Below, piece after piece: positions 16,914 through 25,593 of a stretch of DNA of 64,000 nt. The translations under genes were made by a program, and so were the position numbers. Position 1 is the first letter of the stretch; each line of letters opens with the position of its first letter. Below the pieces are notes generated by a model, which made no database searches, was not told the DNA's origin, and worked only from the letters and a program-made list of their open reading frames with translations. This stretch comes from Streptomyces sp. WAC 01529. Lineage in GTDB: Bacteria > Actinomycetota > Actinomycetes > Streptomycetales > Streptomycetaceae. The stretch covers positions 5,379,001 to 5,443,000 of the forward strand of contig NZ_CP029617.1 of NCBI RefSeq assembly GCF_003945545.1, written 5' to 3'.

Positions 16914-18418
16914 CCACCGAAGCGGACCTCAACGTCAAGGCCGAGGCGGACATCGGCGTCAAGGGCGCGGACGTCCCGCCCGTCGCGCCTGAGGCCGCGC
17001 CGCCGGACGGGACCCCGGCGGCCAAGCCCTCCTACGGGGCGCTGCTCGTCGTCCTGGCCGGCCTGTTCATCACCAACCTCGACTTCTTCATCGTCAACGT
17101 GGCGATCCCCTCGCTCCAGACGAACATGCACGCCACGGCGGCCGAGATCCAGCTCATCGCCGTCACCTTCACCATCGGCCTGTCCGCGCTGCTGATCACC
17201 GGCGGCAGGCTCGGTGACATCTACGGCAGGCGCCGGGTCTACTCGATCGGCGTGGCGCTCTTCACGCTCGCCTCGCTGGCCTGCGGCATCGCCCAGAACA
17301 TGGGCGAGCTGATCGTCGCCCGCGGCTTCCAGGGCGCGGCCGCGGCCCTGGTCATCCCGCAGGTGCTGGGCATCCTGACGACGACGTACTCGGGCAAGCA
17401 CCGGGCGGTCGCCTTCAACGCGTACGGCATCGCGCTCGGCGCGGCCGCGGTCTTCGGCCAGCTGATCGGCGGCCTGCTGATCAAGGCCGACGTCTTCGGC
17501 ATGGACTGGCGGACGATCTTCCTGATCAATGTGCCGATCGGCGTGCTCGTCCTCGTGCTCACCCCGAAGCTGGTGCCCGAGTCGAAGTCCGAGGGCCGCA
17601 CCGGGCTCGACCTGATCGGCGTCCTGCTGGTCACCGCCGGGCTCACCGCCGTCGTGCTTCCGCTGGTCATCGGCCGCGAGGAGGGCTGGCCCACCTGGAC
17701 GTGGCTGTGCATGGCGGCCGCGGTCCCGCTGCTCGCCGCGTTCTGGTTCAGCCAGCGGCGGCTCGCGGCGGGCGGCAAGTCGCCGCTGGTGAGCCCCTCG
17801 CTCTTCCACGACCGGGCGTTCGGCGTCGGGTCCGTCACGATCCTCGTCTACTTCTCGGTGATGGCCTCCTTCTTCCTGGTCCTCGCGCTCTACCTCCAGC
17901 AGGGGCACGGCACCTCGGCCCTGGAGTCGGGCCTGCTCTTCGTGCCGCTCGGCCTCGGCTTCTTCGTGGCCTCCGCGATGGCGCCCAAGTTCGCCGCCAA
18001 GCTGGGACGCCAGGCGCTCGCGCTGGGCGCCCTGGTGGTGGCGGCGGGCGATGTCGCCTTCGCCCAGACGGCCTCCGCCCTCGGCACCACGGGCTCGGTC
18101 GGCTGGTGCGTCCCGGCGATGGTGGTGTGCGGCTTCGGCATGGGGCTTGTGGTCGCCCCGCTCACCTCACTGGTCCTTGAGGGCGTGGCGCCCGGGCACG
18201 CGGCGGCGGCCTCCGGGGTCTTCTCCACCGGGCAGGAGATGGGCAACGCGCTGGGCATCGCGGTCATCGGCGTCGTCTTCTTCGACCAGGTCGGCGAGCA
18301 TCCGTCCGCACAGGGCTACACCGACGGGTTCGGGTTCAGCCTGTACGTCCAGGCCGGCATCTGCGTCCTGGTCGCGGTCCTGGTGCAGTTCCTGCCACGC
18401 AAGGCCGAAAAAGTCTGA
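16910..18418 (+). CDS. MFS exporter, 14-TM DHA2 (EmrB/QacA) family
   Basis: 502 residues with about 14 membrane segments after a soluble N-terminal stretch of about 40 residues. DHA2 signatures are seen: LDFFIVNVAIPSL in the first helix, GGRLGDIYGRRRVY after helix 2, and RGFQGAAAALVIPQ. Proton-driven drug export is the family role; as the last gene of the biosynthetic operon it probably exports the product and gives self-protection. ATG at 16910 overlaps the thioesterase stop by 4 bp. The operon ends at the strong hairpin at 18451-18483. Confidence 0.95.
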   Translation: MTTEADLNVKAEADIGVKGADVPPVAPEAAPPDGTPAAKPSYGALLVVLAGLFITNLDFFIVNVAIPSLQTNMHATAAEIQLIAVTFTIGLSALLITGGRLGDIYGRRRVYSIGVALFTLASLACGIAQNMGELIVARGFQGAAAALVIPQVLGILTTTYSGKHRAVAFNAYGIALGAAAVFGQLIGGLLIKADVFGMDWRTIFLINVPIGVLVLVLTPKLVPESKSEGRTGLDLIGVLLVTAGLTAVVLPLVIGREEGWPTWTWLCMAAAVPLLAAFWFSQRRLAAGGKSPLVSPSLFHDRAFGVGSVTILVYFSVMASFFLVLALYLQQGHGTSALESGLLFVPLGLGFFVASAMAPKFAAKLGRQALALGALVVAAGDVAFAQTASALGTTGSVGWCVPAMVVCGFGMGLVVAPLTSLVLEGVAPGHAAAASGVFSTGQEMGNALGIAVIGVVFFDQVGEHPSAQGYTDGFGFSLYVQAGICVLVAVLVQFLPRKAEKV

Positions 18419-18450
18419 CCGAAGGCCCGAAGACGGGCGGCACGGACGGC

Positions 18451-18483
18451 GGGTGCCCCGGAGCGAAATGCTCCGGGGCACCC
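18451..18483 (+). terminator. Perfect 14-bp hairpin terminator after the PKS operon
   Basis: Left arm GGGTGCCCCGGAGC (18451-18464), loop GAAAT, right arm its exact complement (18470-18483), followed by GTCTTT. It lies 32 bp after the exporter stop and separates the PKS operon from the P450 transcription unit. Confidence 0.9.
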
Positions 18484-18632
18484 GTCTTTCCGCGTGTTAC
18501 GGGCACGTTTCCCGCGCTGGTCGGAGGCGGTGTGGGCGGCGACGGAGAGGATCAGCCGGGCGTCAGGGGAGCATCAGGCCTTTCGGCCAGCATGACGGAA
18601 AGGAATCAGCCATATCCCAGGGGGGGAATGTC

Positions 18633-19844
18633 ATGCTGGTCACTCCTGTCATGTCCGAGATTCAACCGTCGCTCGCTGCCTGGCCCATGCCGCGCACCTG
18701 CCCTTATTCACCACCGGACGCCTACGCCGGGCTCCGCGGTGGCGCGCCCGTCAAGGTGCGGATCAGGACAGGCGAGGCATGGCTCATCACGCGCTACGAC
18801 GACGTCCGCGCCGTCCTGACCGACGCGCGTTTCAGCTCGGACGACACCCGGCCCGGTTTCCCCGTCCGTATACAACTGCCGCCCGCGCCCCGGGTGATGT
18901 CGTTCACGCGCATGGACGGCCCCGAGCACGGACGGCTGCGCCGGATGGCGATGACCGAGTTCACCGCCCGCCGCACCCGCGCGCTGCGGCCCTCGGTGGA
19001 GCTGCTCGTGGAGCGCCTCGTCGACGAGCTGGAGCGGGGGCCGCGCCCGGTCGACCTGGTGGCCGCCTTCTCCGTGCGGCTGCCGTCCCTGGTGATCGCC
19101 CGCATGCTGGGCGTCCCGGAGGCCGACGAGTGCGACTTCACCGAGCTGAGCCAGGCCGTACTCTCCCAGGACGCCACGCCCGAGCAGATCTACGCGGCCT
19201 TCGTCGAGATGACGCGCTACCTGGACGAGCTGATCCGCCGGAAGGGCCGCGACCCGCAGGAGGACCTGCTCAGCCGTCTCGCCACGCAGTACGTGGCCAC
19301 CGGCGAGCTGTCCCACGACGACCTGGTGGCGATGGCGAGGCTCTTCCTGGTGGCGGGCCACGAGACCACCGCCCACCAGCTCAGCCTGAGCGTCCTCAGC
19401 CTGCTGCGCGAGCCGGCGCTGTGGGACCGGCTGCGCCGCGAGCCGGACCTGTTCGCCCCGGCCGTCGAGGAGCTGCTGCGCTACTGGTCCATCACCCAGG
19501 ACAACCAGGTCCGCGTCGCCGTGGACGACGCGGAGATCGCCGGCGCCCGTATCGCCAAGGGCGACGGCGTGATCCTCGCCTACCCGAGCGCCAACCACGA
19601 CGAGACGGTCTTCCCCGGCGGCGACCGCCTCGACCTGGACCGGGACGCGAGCCGGCACATCGCCTTCGGCTACGGCCCGCACCTGTGCCCCGGCGCCTCC
19701 CTGGCCCGCATGGAGCTGGAGGTCGCCCTGCGCGCCCTGGTGCGCCGCTTCCCCGGCCTGCGCGTCGCGGACGCCCCCGGGGCGGTCTCGTTCCGCGAGA
19801 ACACGATCAACTACGGCCTCGACGCACTGCTCGTGACCTGGTAG
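18633..19844 (+). CDS. Cytochrome P450
   Basis: 403 residues of a soluble actinobacterial P450. Visible are the I-helix VAGHETTAHQ, the K-helix region EELLRY, and the haem loop FGYGPHLCPG with Cys352 as the iron ligand. The class typically hydroxylates or epoxidises with electrons from ferredoxin; no ferredoxin gene is next to it, so a partner from elsewhere is needed. ATG at 18633 has a GGGGGGA site 5 nt upstream. It starts a new transcription unit after the terminator at 18451 and precedes the kinase/SnoaL/PrpD genes. It could introduce the hydroxyl later phosphorylated and eliminated, or tailor the alkyl chain. Confidence 0.95.
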   Translation: MLVTPVMSEIQPSLAAWPMPRTCPYSPPDAYAGLRGGAPVKVRIRTGEAWLITRYDDVRAVLTDARFSSDDTRPGFPVRIQLPPAPRVMSFTRMDGPEHGRLRRMAMTEFTARRTRALRPSVELLVERLVDELERGPRPVDLVAAFSVRLPSLVIARMLGVPEADECDFTELSQAVLSQDATPEQIYAAFVEMTRYLDELIRRKGRDPQEDLLSRLATQYVATGELSHDDLVAMARLFLVAGHETTAHQLSLSVLSLLREPALWDRLRREPDLFAPAVEELLRYWSITQDNQVRVAVDDAEIAGARIAKGDGVILAYPSANHDETVFPGGDRLDLDRDASRHIAFGYGPHLCPGASLARMELEVALRALVRRFPGLRVADAPGAVSFRENTINYGLDALLVTW

Positions 19845-19941
19845 CGCCCCCGGCGACGGAGTCAGCCGCACGTCAGACCGGCGTCAGCGCCCGGTGGAAG
19901 AGTCTTCCGCAGGTGCTACCAGATCAAGGAGTACGCCCGAC

Positions 19942-20898
19942 ATGGCCGACAGCAGCGACGCCGCGGGCCCCACCAGGGCCCTGGTCATAGCCAATCCCGC
20001 ATCCGGCAGCCACAGCCCTGAACTGGTGCGCGAGGTGCGGGAGATGTGCTCCGCCCACCTCAACCATTGCGAACTCCACCTCACCACCGCCCGGGGGGAC
20101 GCGACCGCCTTCGTGCGCCGCGCCCTGGAACGGCCCGAGGGGGCGCCCGACCTCGTCGTGGCCATCGGAGGCGACGGCACCGTCCGCGAGGTGGTCCAGG
20201 GGCTCGACGGGACCGCCGGGCGGGCCGCGCTCATGGTGGTGCCCGGCGGTACCGGGAACTCCGGGTACAAGATGCTCTGGGGCGACCGGCCCTGGACCGA
20301 GTCGCTCAAGGCGGTGCTCGCCGACTCCGGGACGGGCGGCAGCGCCCGCGTGCGCCACCTGGACCTGGCGCGGCTCGCCGAGACGGGCAACCGCGTCTAC
20401 CTGGGCGCCTGCAGCGGTGTGATCGCCGACGCGCTCATCACCGCGAAGGACAGCCCGCTCCACGGGCGGGAGCGGTACGCCAAGGCGTTCACCGACACCG
20501 CGGCGGCCTATGTCCCCTACCCGGGCCGGGTCGTCGTCGACGGGCGGGTGGTGCACGAGGGGCCGACCGTCCTCGCCAACGTCGGGGGCGGCCGCTACCG
20601 GGGCGGGCGCTTCCTGGTGCTGCCCGAATCGCTGCTCGACGACGGGCTGCTCGACGTCTGTGTCATCGGTGGCGGTGTCGCCGCCACCGAGGTGCCCGGA
20701 CTGACCCTCGAAGCCGCGCACATGGGCCATCCGGCGACCGTCTACGCGCGCGGCCGCTCGATCACCGTCGAGCGCACCGACGGCGAGCGGCTGCCCCTGG
20801 AGCACGACGGCGAGTACCAGCACACCATCGGCGCCTCGGCCACCTTCGAGGTGCTCGCGGGAGCGCTCGCCGCCTGGGCCCCGACGGATCCCGCCTGA
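19942..20898 (+). CDS. Diacylglycerol/sphingosine kinase-like small-molecule kinase (VlmJ-like)
   Basis: 318 residues with the DAGK catalytic fold: VIANPASGS at the start, the nucleotide motif IGGDGT (GGDGT at 76-80) and VPGGTGN. The family phosphorylates lipid hydroxyls with ATP. In a biosynthetic cluster the closest known parallel is VlmJ, a DAG-kinase homologue that phosphorylates valanimycin hydrate so that VlmK (MmgE/PrpD family) can eliminate phosphate. Here the MmgE/PrpD gene follows two genes later on the same strand, supporting the same phosphorylate-then-eliminate dehydration. ATG at 19942 has AAGGAG upstream. A housekeeping lipid kinase is the alternative but would be odd in this position. 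Confidence 0.85.
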   Translation: MADSSDAAGPTRALVIANPASGSHSPELVREVREMCSAHLNHCELHLTTARGDATAFVRRALERPEGAPDLVVAIGGDGTVREVVQGLDGTAGRAALMVVPGGTGNSGYKMLWGDRPWTESLKAVLADSGTGGSARVRHLDLARLAETGNRVYLGACSGVIADALITAKDSPLHGRERYAKAFTDTAAAYVPYPGRVVVDGRVVHEGPTVLANVGGGRYRGGRFLVLPESLLDDGLLDVCVIGGGVAATEVPGLTLEAAHMGHPATVYARGRSITVERTDGERLPLEHDGEYQHTIGASATFEVLAGALAAWAPTDPA

Positions 20899-20963
20899 CC
20901 TGACCCTTACGAAGCCTTACGGCCCTTACCACCCTTACGAATCCTTTCGACCAAGGAGACCTC

Positions 20964-21332
20964 ATGAGCGACCTCAGCAACACCGTCACCCGCTACCTCG
21001 CCATCTGGAACGAGGCCGACGCCGACAAGCGCGCCGCGGCGATCGCCGAACTCTTCACCGCTGACGCCCCCTACATCGACCCGCTCGCCGCGGTCGAGGG
21101 CCACGAGGGCGTCGCCGCGGTCATCGCGGGCGCCCGCGACCAGTTCAAGGGCCTCAGCTTCGAACTGATCGGCACGGTGGACACCCACCACAACATCGCC
21201 CGCTTCCAGTGGGGCCTGGTGACCGAGCCCGGCGCCGAGCCGATCGCCATCGGCTTCGATGTCGCGGTCACCGCCGACGACGGCCGCATCAAGGGCGTCT
21301 ACGGCTTCCTCGACAAGGTCCCCGCGGCCTGA
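20964..21332 (+). CDS. SnoaL/NTF2-like protein
   Basis: 122 residues with the cone-shaped alpha+beta-barrel pattern of SnoaL/NTF2-like proteins: helix RYLAIWNEADADKRAAAIAELF, then TADAPYIDP, GHEGVAAVI, and strands VDTHHNIARFQWGLV and AIGFDVAVTADDGRI. Family members include cyclases, isomerases and hydroxylation-related enzymes, and many are without known chemistry. It is sandwiched between the DAG-kinase-like and MmgE/PrpD-like genes with an AAGGAG ribosome site, so it may take part in the same phosphorylation-elimination step or in an isomerisation beside it. Confidence 0.85.
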   Translation: MSDLSNTVTRYLAIWNEADADKRAAAIAELFTADAPYIDPLAAVEGHEGVAAVIAGARDQFKGLSFELIGTVDTHHNIARFQWGLVTEPGAEPIAIGFDVAVTADDGRIKGVYGFLDKVPAA

Positions 21333-21405
21333 TCACCCCGGGGCGGCCGTGCGCCACCGGCGTACCGCCGCCCCGGACCACACCGGTACAGGAAGGGTGC
21401 GGCAC

Positions 21406-22959
21406 ATGTCGGCAGTCCTCGCCGAACGCGTGGCCCGGACGCTGTGCGAGCAGTGGGAGCGGCCCCGACCCGCGGCGGCCCGCGCCGCCACGGACACGCC
21501 GCTGCGCGAACTCTCCGCGTGGGCCGCGCGGTTGCGCCCCCAGGACGTCCCCTGCCGGGTCCTCAAGCTCGCCGCCAGCCAGGTGCTCTCGCAGATCGCC
21601 TCCATCAGGGCGGGCCTCGCCCACCCGCTGGGCCGCAAGCTCGTCGCCGCCTTCGGCCACCCCATGCAGCGCGACCCGCGCGCCGCGGCGGGTGTCTTCG
21701 CCGCCCTCGGCTCCTGGCTCAACCTCGACGACACCGCGTACGCCGGTCATCTGTCGAACTCCACCGTCGCGGTGCCCCTCGCCTTCGCGTACGCCCGCAA
21801 GCTCGACGGGCTCTCTCTGCTGACGGCCGTCGTCGCGGCCAACGAGTGTGCGGCCCGCATCACCGCCTCCGCGACCCTCGGTCCGCTGCGCGGGCAGAGC
21901 GCCGTGCACACCCACCTCGCGGGCGCGGTGGCCGGCCGGCTGCACTGCGACCGCGCCCCCGCCGCCCAGTGGGAGAACGCCTTCGGCCTGGCCTTCGCGA
22001 TGCCCAACTGGCCGCTGATGCGGGCCTTCCTCGCCAGCGACGCCCGGCTTTTCAACACCTTCACGCCCGTACGCACCGCCATGGACGCCTGTGACGCGGC
22101 GGCCGCCGGGCTGCGCGGCGCCCCCGACATCATCGAGCACCAGGACGGCTTCCTGGCCCGCTTCGCGACCGTGCCGCTGCCCCAGGCGGTGGCCAAGGGG
22201 CTCGGCCGCCGCTGGCACACCGACACCCTCTCCTTCAAGATGCACCCGGGCGGCCCCGGCATCGACGCGGCGGTGGACTGCGCCGCGGAGATCCACCGGG
22301 AGCTGGGCCCTCTCCGCCCGCGCGACGTGGCGGAGATCGTCGTCGAGGCGTCCCTCTACACCCTCTTCGCGGGCGAGCGCGCGGCCCAGTACGTCAACGG
22401 CCCGGGCTCCCCGCTCGGCGCCCTCGTCCTCGACGTGCCCTACCCGGTCGCCACCACGCTGCTGACCGGGGAGTTCTCGGTGGACGACTTCTCCTCGCCG
22501 CGCCTGGACGACCCCGACCGCTGGGAGCTGGCCGGGCGCGTACGCCTGGAGCACGACACGGGCATGACCCGCGAACTGTTCCTGTCCGACGCGCCGTTCG
22601 GGGAGGCCGTGCGCGAGGCCGGCCCGCTGGCCGCGCCCTGGCTGCGCGGCTTCGGCGGCGACGAACTGGTCGACCTCATCGGTGATCTCGGCACCGCGGG
22701 CCAGGACTTCACCCGCTCGACGAAGGCCACCGGCGCCCGGGTCACCGTACGGCTGACCGACGGCCGTACCGTGACGCGCGGCCGTCTCATCCCGGTCGGC
22801 GCGGCGGGCCCCGACACGCGCGCGCGCCACTCGGAGATGGTGCGCGAGAAGTTCCTCGCGGTCGGCGGCGCGCAGCAGGTGGCGGACACCGTGGGCGCGC
22901 TGCACCGCATGCGGCCGCGGGGTGTGCGGCGGTGGATAGAGGCGGCCTTCCTGGACTGA
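21406..22959 (+). CDS. MmgE/PrpD family protein (VlmK-like)
   Basis: 517 residues. The first domain shows MmgE/PrpD features: a conserved SWLNLDDTAYAGHLSNS block, where 2-methylcitrate dehydratase relatives hold active-site Asp/His, then ANECAARI. The second smaller domain follows around residue 260-390 (WHTDTLSFKMHPGG). Known members dehydrate 2-methylcitrate, decarboxylate cis-aconitate or epimerise iminodisuccinate; VlmK of valanimycin biosynthesis is described as a member and eliminates phosphate from the VlmJ product. With the DAG-kinase homologue nearby, that elimination is the best hypothesis. The first 30 residues are extra. ATG at 21406 follows an AGGAAG site. Its stop is 13 bp from the stop of the convergent regulator. 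Confidence 0.85.
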   Translation: MSAVLAERVARTLCEQWERPRPAAARAATDTPLRELSAWAARLRPQDVPCRVLKLAASQVLSQIASIRAGLAHPLGRKLVAAFGHPMQRDPRAAAGVFAALGSWLNLDDTAYAGHLSNSTVAVPLAFAYARKLDGLSLLTAVVAANECAARITASATLGPLRGQSAVHTHLAGAVAGRLHCDRAPAAQWENAFGLAFAMPNWPLMRAFLASDARLFNTFTPVRTAMDACDAAAAGLRGAPDIIEHQDGFLARFATVPLPQAVAKGLGRRWHTDTLSFKMHPGGPGIDAAVDCAAEIHRELGPLRPRDVAEIVVEASLYTLFAGERAAQYVNGPGSPLGALVLDVPYPVATTLLTGEFSVDDFSSPRLDDPDRWELAGRVRLEHDTGMTRELFLSDAPFGEAVREAGPLAAPWLRGFGGDELVDLIGDLGTAGQDFTRSTKATGARVTVRLTDGRTVTRGRLIPVGAAGPDTRARHSEMVREKFLAVGGAQQVADTVGALHRMRPRGVRRWIEAAFLD

Positions 22960-22972
22960 CCGAGGGGCCCGG

Positions 22973-23626
22973 TCAGTCCGGCTGCCCGTACGCCGGCAGG
23001 AAGACGTCCACGATCTCCTGCACGCGGTCGACGACGTCCTGGCGGTTGGCCTGGACCCAGGAGATGTGCTGCGCGCCGAAGAGCGCGGACCGCAGCACGC
23101 GCGCCAGCGCGGCCGGGTCGGCGGTCTCCAGCGTGCCCGCCTTCCGGCAGTTCTCCAGGAGTTCGGTCAGCAGGTCGGTGAAGGCCACGTAGGGGACCGG
23201 CATCTCGACCTTGATGTAGGGCCGCTCGATCTGGAGCCGGGAGCCCGCCTTGATGAAGTCGTCGTCACGGAAGCCGCCGGCCACCGCCGTCATGACCTCC
23301 GCGACCGTCACGGGCGAGGACTGGTCGCCCTCCAGGACGGGGGCGATGATCTCGTTCAGCCTGCGGTAGAACTCGTCCGCCACGGCGGCGGCGATCGCCT
23401 CCTTGTTGGCGAAGTGGAAGTACACGGCCCCCTTGGTCAGCTCCGCCTCGTCGGCGACGTCCTTGATGGTGACGGCGGGGAAGCCGGACTCGGCGAAGAC
23501 CGAGGCCGCCGCGCGGAGGATCGTCCTGCGGGTGTGGATGGCCCGCTCCTGCTTGAGGTGCGAGGTGTCGTCGGACGGGGTGGCGGTCGGCAGAGGGGGC
23601 AGCGGTGCCTTGCGTTCGTTGCTCAT
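22973..23626 (-). CDS. TetR-family gamma-butyrolactone receptor-like repressor (ArpA type)
   Basis: 217 residues. The N-terminal DNA-binding domain is characteristic of gamma-butyrolactone receptors: KQERAIHTRRTILRAAASVF, then LTKGAVYFHFANKEAIA. The C-terminal ligand domain is all-helical. It is divergent from the afsA homologue at 23856, with a perfect 8+8 palindrome between them, the classical arrangement in which a receptor represses the synthase and its own gene until the signal accumulates. In the segment PYVAF, many receptors carry Trp at the last position; here it is Phe, which may mark an altered or lost ligand preference (tentative). Start at 23626 (MSNER) preferred; 23635 is also possible. 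Confidence 0.88.
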   Translation of the reverse strand: MSNERKAPLPPLPTATPSDDTSHLKQERAIHTRRTILRAAASVFAESGFPAVTIKDVADEAELTKGAVYFHFANKEAIAAAVADEFYRRLNEIIAPVLEGDQSSPVTVAEVMTAVAGGFRDDDFIKAGSRLQIERPYIKVEMPVPYVAFTDLLTELLENCRKAGTLETADPAALARVLRSALFGAQHISWVQANRQDVVDRVQEIVDVFLPAYGQPD

Positions 23627-23706
23627 GGCTTCCATATCGTGCTGTGCGCCAACGTGACTGTACGCAGGGTGAGTTGGTGGTGATGGCACGTGGTTGCGGC
23701 TCTTGA

Positions 23707-23730
23707 AATATACCTTCTCGCAGGTATATT
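23707..23730. promoter_or_regulatory. Candidate autoregulatory element (ARE) between receptor and afsA genes
   Basis: AATATACC (23707-23714), an 8-nt spacer, then its exact inverse GGTATATT (23723-23730). It sits in the AT-rich divergent interval between the receptor-like repressor and the AfsA-like gene. ArpA-family repressors bind palindromes of this size, so this is the expected operator for both genes. Confidence 0.8.
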
Positions 23731-23855
23731 AATTCCCGCGCCGCAAGGCTTCACACGTCTGATCTCCGGCAAGTGTTCGTCCTGATTTGGGGGAAGCGTT
23801 GTCTCAGAATTCGGTCGTGCTCATCGATGATTCCAGAAACCGGGACGCCTCATCA

Positions 23856-24878
23856 ATGGCCTCCACCGCGCCTGGCCTCACGTTCCTCAGACCCGTCCCG
23901 CGCGAGCTGGTGCACCGCAGCTCGATCGCGGAGGTCTTCGTCACGGACGGCTGTCGTGTAAGCGACAGCCGTTTCTCCGTCGCGGCCCAGTGGCCGCGCG
24001 ACCACGCGCTCTACCACCCCGACGAGCAGGGGTTCAGCGATCCCATGCTCTTCGCGGAGACCATCCGCCAGGCCATGCTCTACGTGGCCCACGAGCACTT
24101 CGAGGTGCCGATCGGGCACCGGTTCGTCGGCCGCGATCTGTCCTTCGAGATCACCGACCCGGCCGCGCTGCGGATCGTCGGCGTGCCCGTGCCGGTGGTC
24201 CTGGAGACCGAGTGGACCTGGGAGGAGGGCCGGCCGCGGGGGGCCCGGCTCGACGTACGGCTGTTCGCGGGCGCCAAGCTCTGCGGCAGCGGCACGATCC
24301 GGGTCTACGTTATGGACGACAGGCGGTACGGACTGCTGCGGCGGATGGCGTGGGGCGGCGAGGCCCCGCCCGCCCCGGCCGCCGTCCGCGCCGCCGCCGC
24401 GCCGCTCGTACCGCCGCGCCGGGTCGGCCGGCTGCGCTGGAAGGACTGCGTCCTGGAGCGCTGCTGGCCGGACGGGGACTGGCAGCTGCGCCTCGACCGC
24501 GACCACGCGGTGCTCTTCGACCACCCCACCGACCACGTGCCGCTCATGGTCCTGATGGAGGGCTTCCGCCAGCTCGGCCACCTCTGCGTCCACGAGACGG
24601 TCGAGGAACCGCTCGGCGGCCAGGCGTTCACGCTGGTCGGCATGGAGGTGGAGTGCGCGGCCTTCGCCGAACTGAACGCACCGATCCGGCTCGTCGTCGA
24701 ACAGAGCGTGCCCGGCCGCACCCCGGCCGACGCCTACCGGCTGCGCGTCGCGGCCCTCCAGGGAGACACCCTGCTGGCCAGGACCGACATGACGTGGGCG
24801 GGCACCGGAGCGCGCAGCCCCCGGGAGGCGGCGGGCCACTGGCCCGAGCCGGCCTCGCTGACCGGGCTCACCTCGTAG
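23856..24878 (+). CDS. AfsA-family gamma-butyrolactone (autoregulator) synthase
   Basis: 340 residues containing two AfsA hotdog repeats. The first runs VHRSSIAEVFVTD, then WPRDHALYHP and FAETIRQAMLYVAHE; the second begins near WKDCVLE and holds DHPTDHVPLMVLMEGFRQ. AfsA condenses a beta-ketoacyl-ACP with dihydroxyacetone phosphate, the key step to A-factor-type signals. With the adjacent receptor it forms a complete signal-and-response pair that probably switches the cluster on. The start is uncertain: ATG 23856 is used, GTG 23817 and TTG 23799 are in frame, the last having a GGGGGAAG site just ahead. Confidence 0.9.
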   Translation: MASTAPGLTFLRPVPRELVHRSSIAEVFVTDGCRVSDSRFSVAAQWPRDHALYHPDEQGFSDPMLFAETIRQAMLYVAHEHFEVPIGHRFVGRDLSFEITDPAALRIVGVPVPVVLETEWTWEEGRPRGARLDVRLFAGAKLCGSGTIRVYVMDDRRYGLLRRMAWGGEAPPAPAAVRAAAAPLVPPRRVGRLRWKDCVLERCWPDGDWQLRLDRDHAVLFDHPTDHVPLMVLMEGFRQLGHLCVHETVEEPLGGQAFTLVGMEVECAAFAELNAPIRLVVEQSVPGRTPADAYRLRVAALQGDTLLARTDMTWAGTGARSPREAAGHWPEPASLTGLTS

Positions 24879-24906
24879 CCCCACCCCGCGGGCCCGCCCC
24901 GCGGCC

Positions 24907-25518
24907 TCACTGCCCTGATCTGCCCCGCAGGGCGTGGGACAGGACGTTCCACATGGCGGCCACCCGGCCGCCGGACTCCGGCCGTTCGTGGGCGGAGCCC
25001 ATCCAGAACACACCGAAGAACGCGGCCACGAGCAGGTCGGCCACGGCCTTGGCGGACGCCGATGCCTCCCAGTGCCCCTCCTGCTGCACCTCGCCCACCA
25101 GGTCGAACACGGCCGAGTGGGTCCCCTCCAGCAAGGTCGCCGTCACCCCCGACGCCTGAGCGGTCTCCAGCGTCAGCCGGAGCGCGGCGCGAGCGCGCAC
25201 ATCGCACTGGAAGAGCTCTCCCAGGGTGAGCATGAGGGTCCGCAGCCGGTCGAGCGCCGGGCCGGTGGAGGCCTTCGCCTCACCCAGGGGGAGTTCGACC
25301 GCGGCGGTCAGGTGCGAGGACAGGACGGCGGCCAGCTCCTCCTTGTTGGAGAAGTGGCCGTAGAGGGCGCCCTTCGTCAGGCCGATCTGGTCGGCGATCT
25401 TCTGCAGGTTGGTGTTCGCGTAGCCGTACCGCGCGAACTCGTACGCGGCGGCGTCCAGGACGGCGTCGTATGTGCGCAAGGCCCGTGCTTGCTTCGGCAA
25501 GGTGCACACCTCCTTCAC
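24907..25518 (-). CDS. TetR-family regulator, second gamma-butyrolactone-receptor-like protein
   Basis: 203 residues. The HTH is clear: AVLDAAAYEFARYGYANTNLQKIAD, then IGLTKGALYGHFSNKEELA, the KGALYGHF form being common in autoregulator receptor homologues and their pseudo-receptors. The C-terminal part (LLEGTHSAVFDLVGEVQQEG) fits the ligand domain. It faces the afsA homologue tail to tail and diverges from the monooxygenase-like gene at 25594, with a CGTTC/GAACG repeat between. It may regulate that gene and its own, perhaps as a pseudo-receptor answering the antibiotic rather than the butyrolactone; that split is inference. Confidence 0.82.
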   Translation of the reverse strand: MKEVCTLPKQARALRTYDAVLDAAAYEFARYGYANTNLQKIADQIGLTKGALYGHFSNKEELAAVLSSHLTAAVELPLGEAKASTGPALDRLRTLMLTLGELFQCDVRARAALRLTLETAQASGVTATLLEGTHSAVFDLVGEVQQEGHWEASASAKAVADLLVAAFFGVFWMGSAHERPESGGRVAAMWNVLSHALRGRSGQ

Positions 25519-25557
25519 TGGGGATCGAGCGGCGAGGGACCGACGGCGCTAAAGATA

Positions 25558-25569
25558 CGTTCAAGAACG
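25558..25569. promoter_or_regulatory. Inverted repeat operator candidate between regulator and monooxygenase genes
   Basis: CGTTC-AA-GAACG, in the 75-bp interval between the divergent TetR gene and the gene at 25594. The placement right over the likely promoters suggests the binding site of the adjacent regulator. Confidence 0.55.
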
Positions 25570-25593
25570 AATTCTAATCGGCGAGAGAGGTGT

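Noticed and set aside
20764..20989. Minus-strand frame between the kinase and SnoaL-like genes
   Set aside because: Arg-rich shadow, mostly antisense to the kinase gene.
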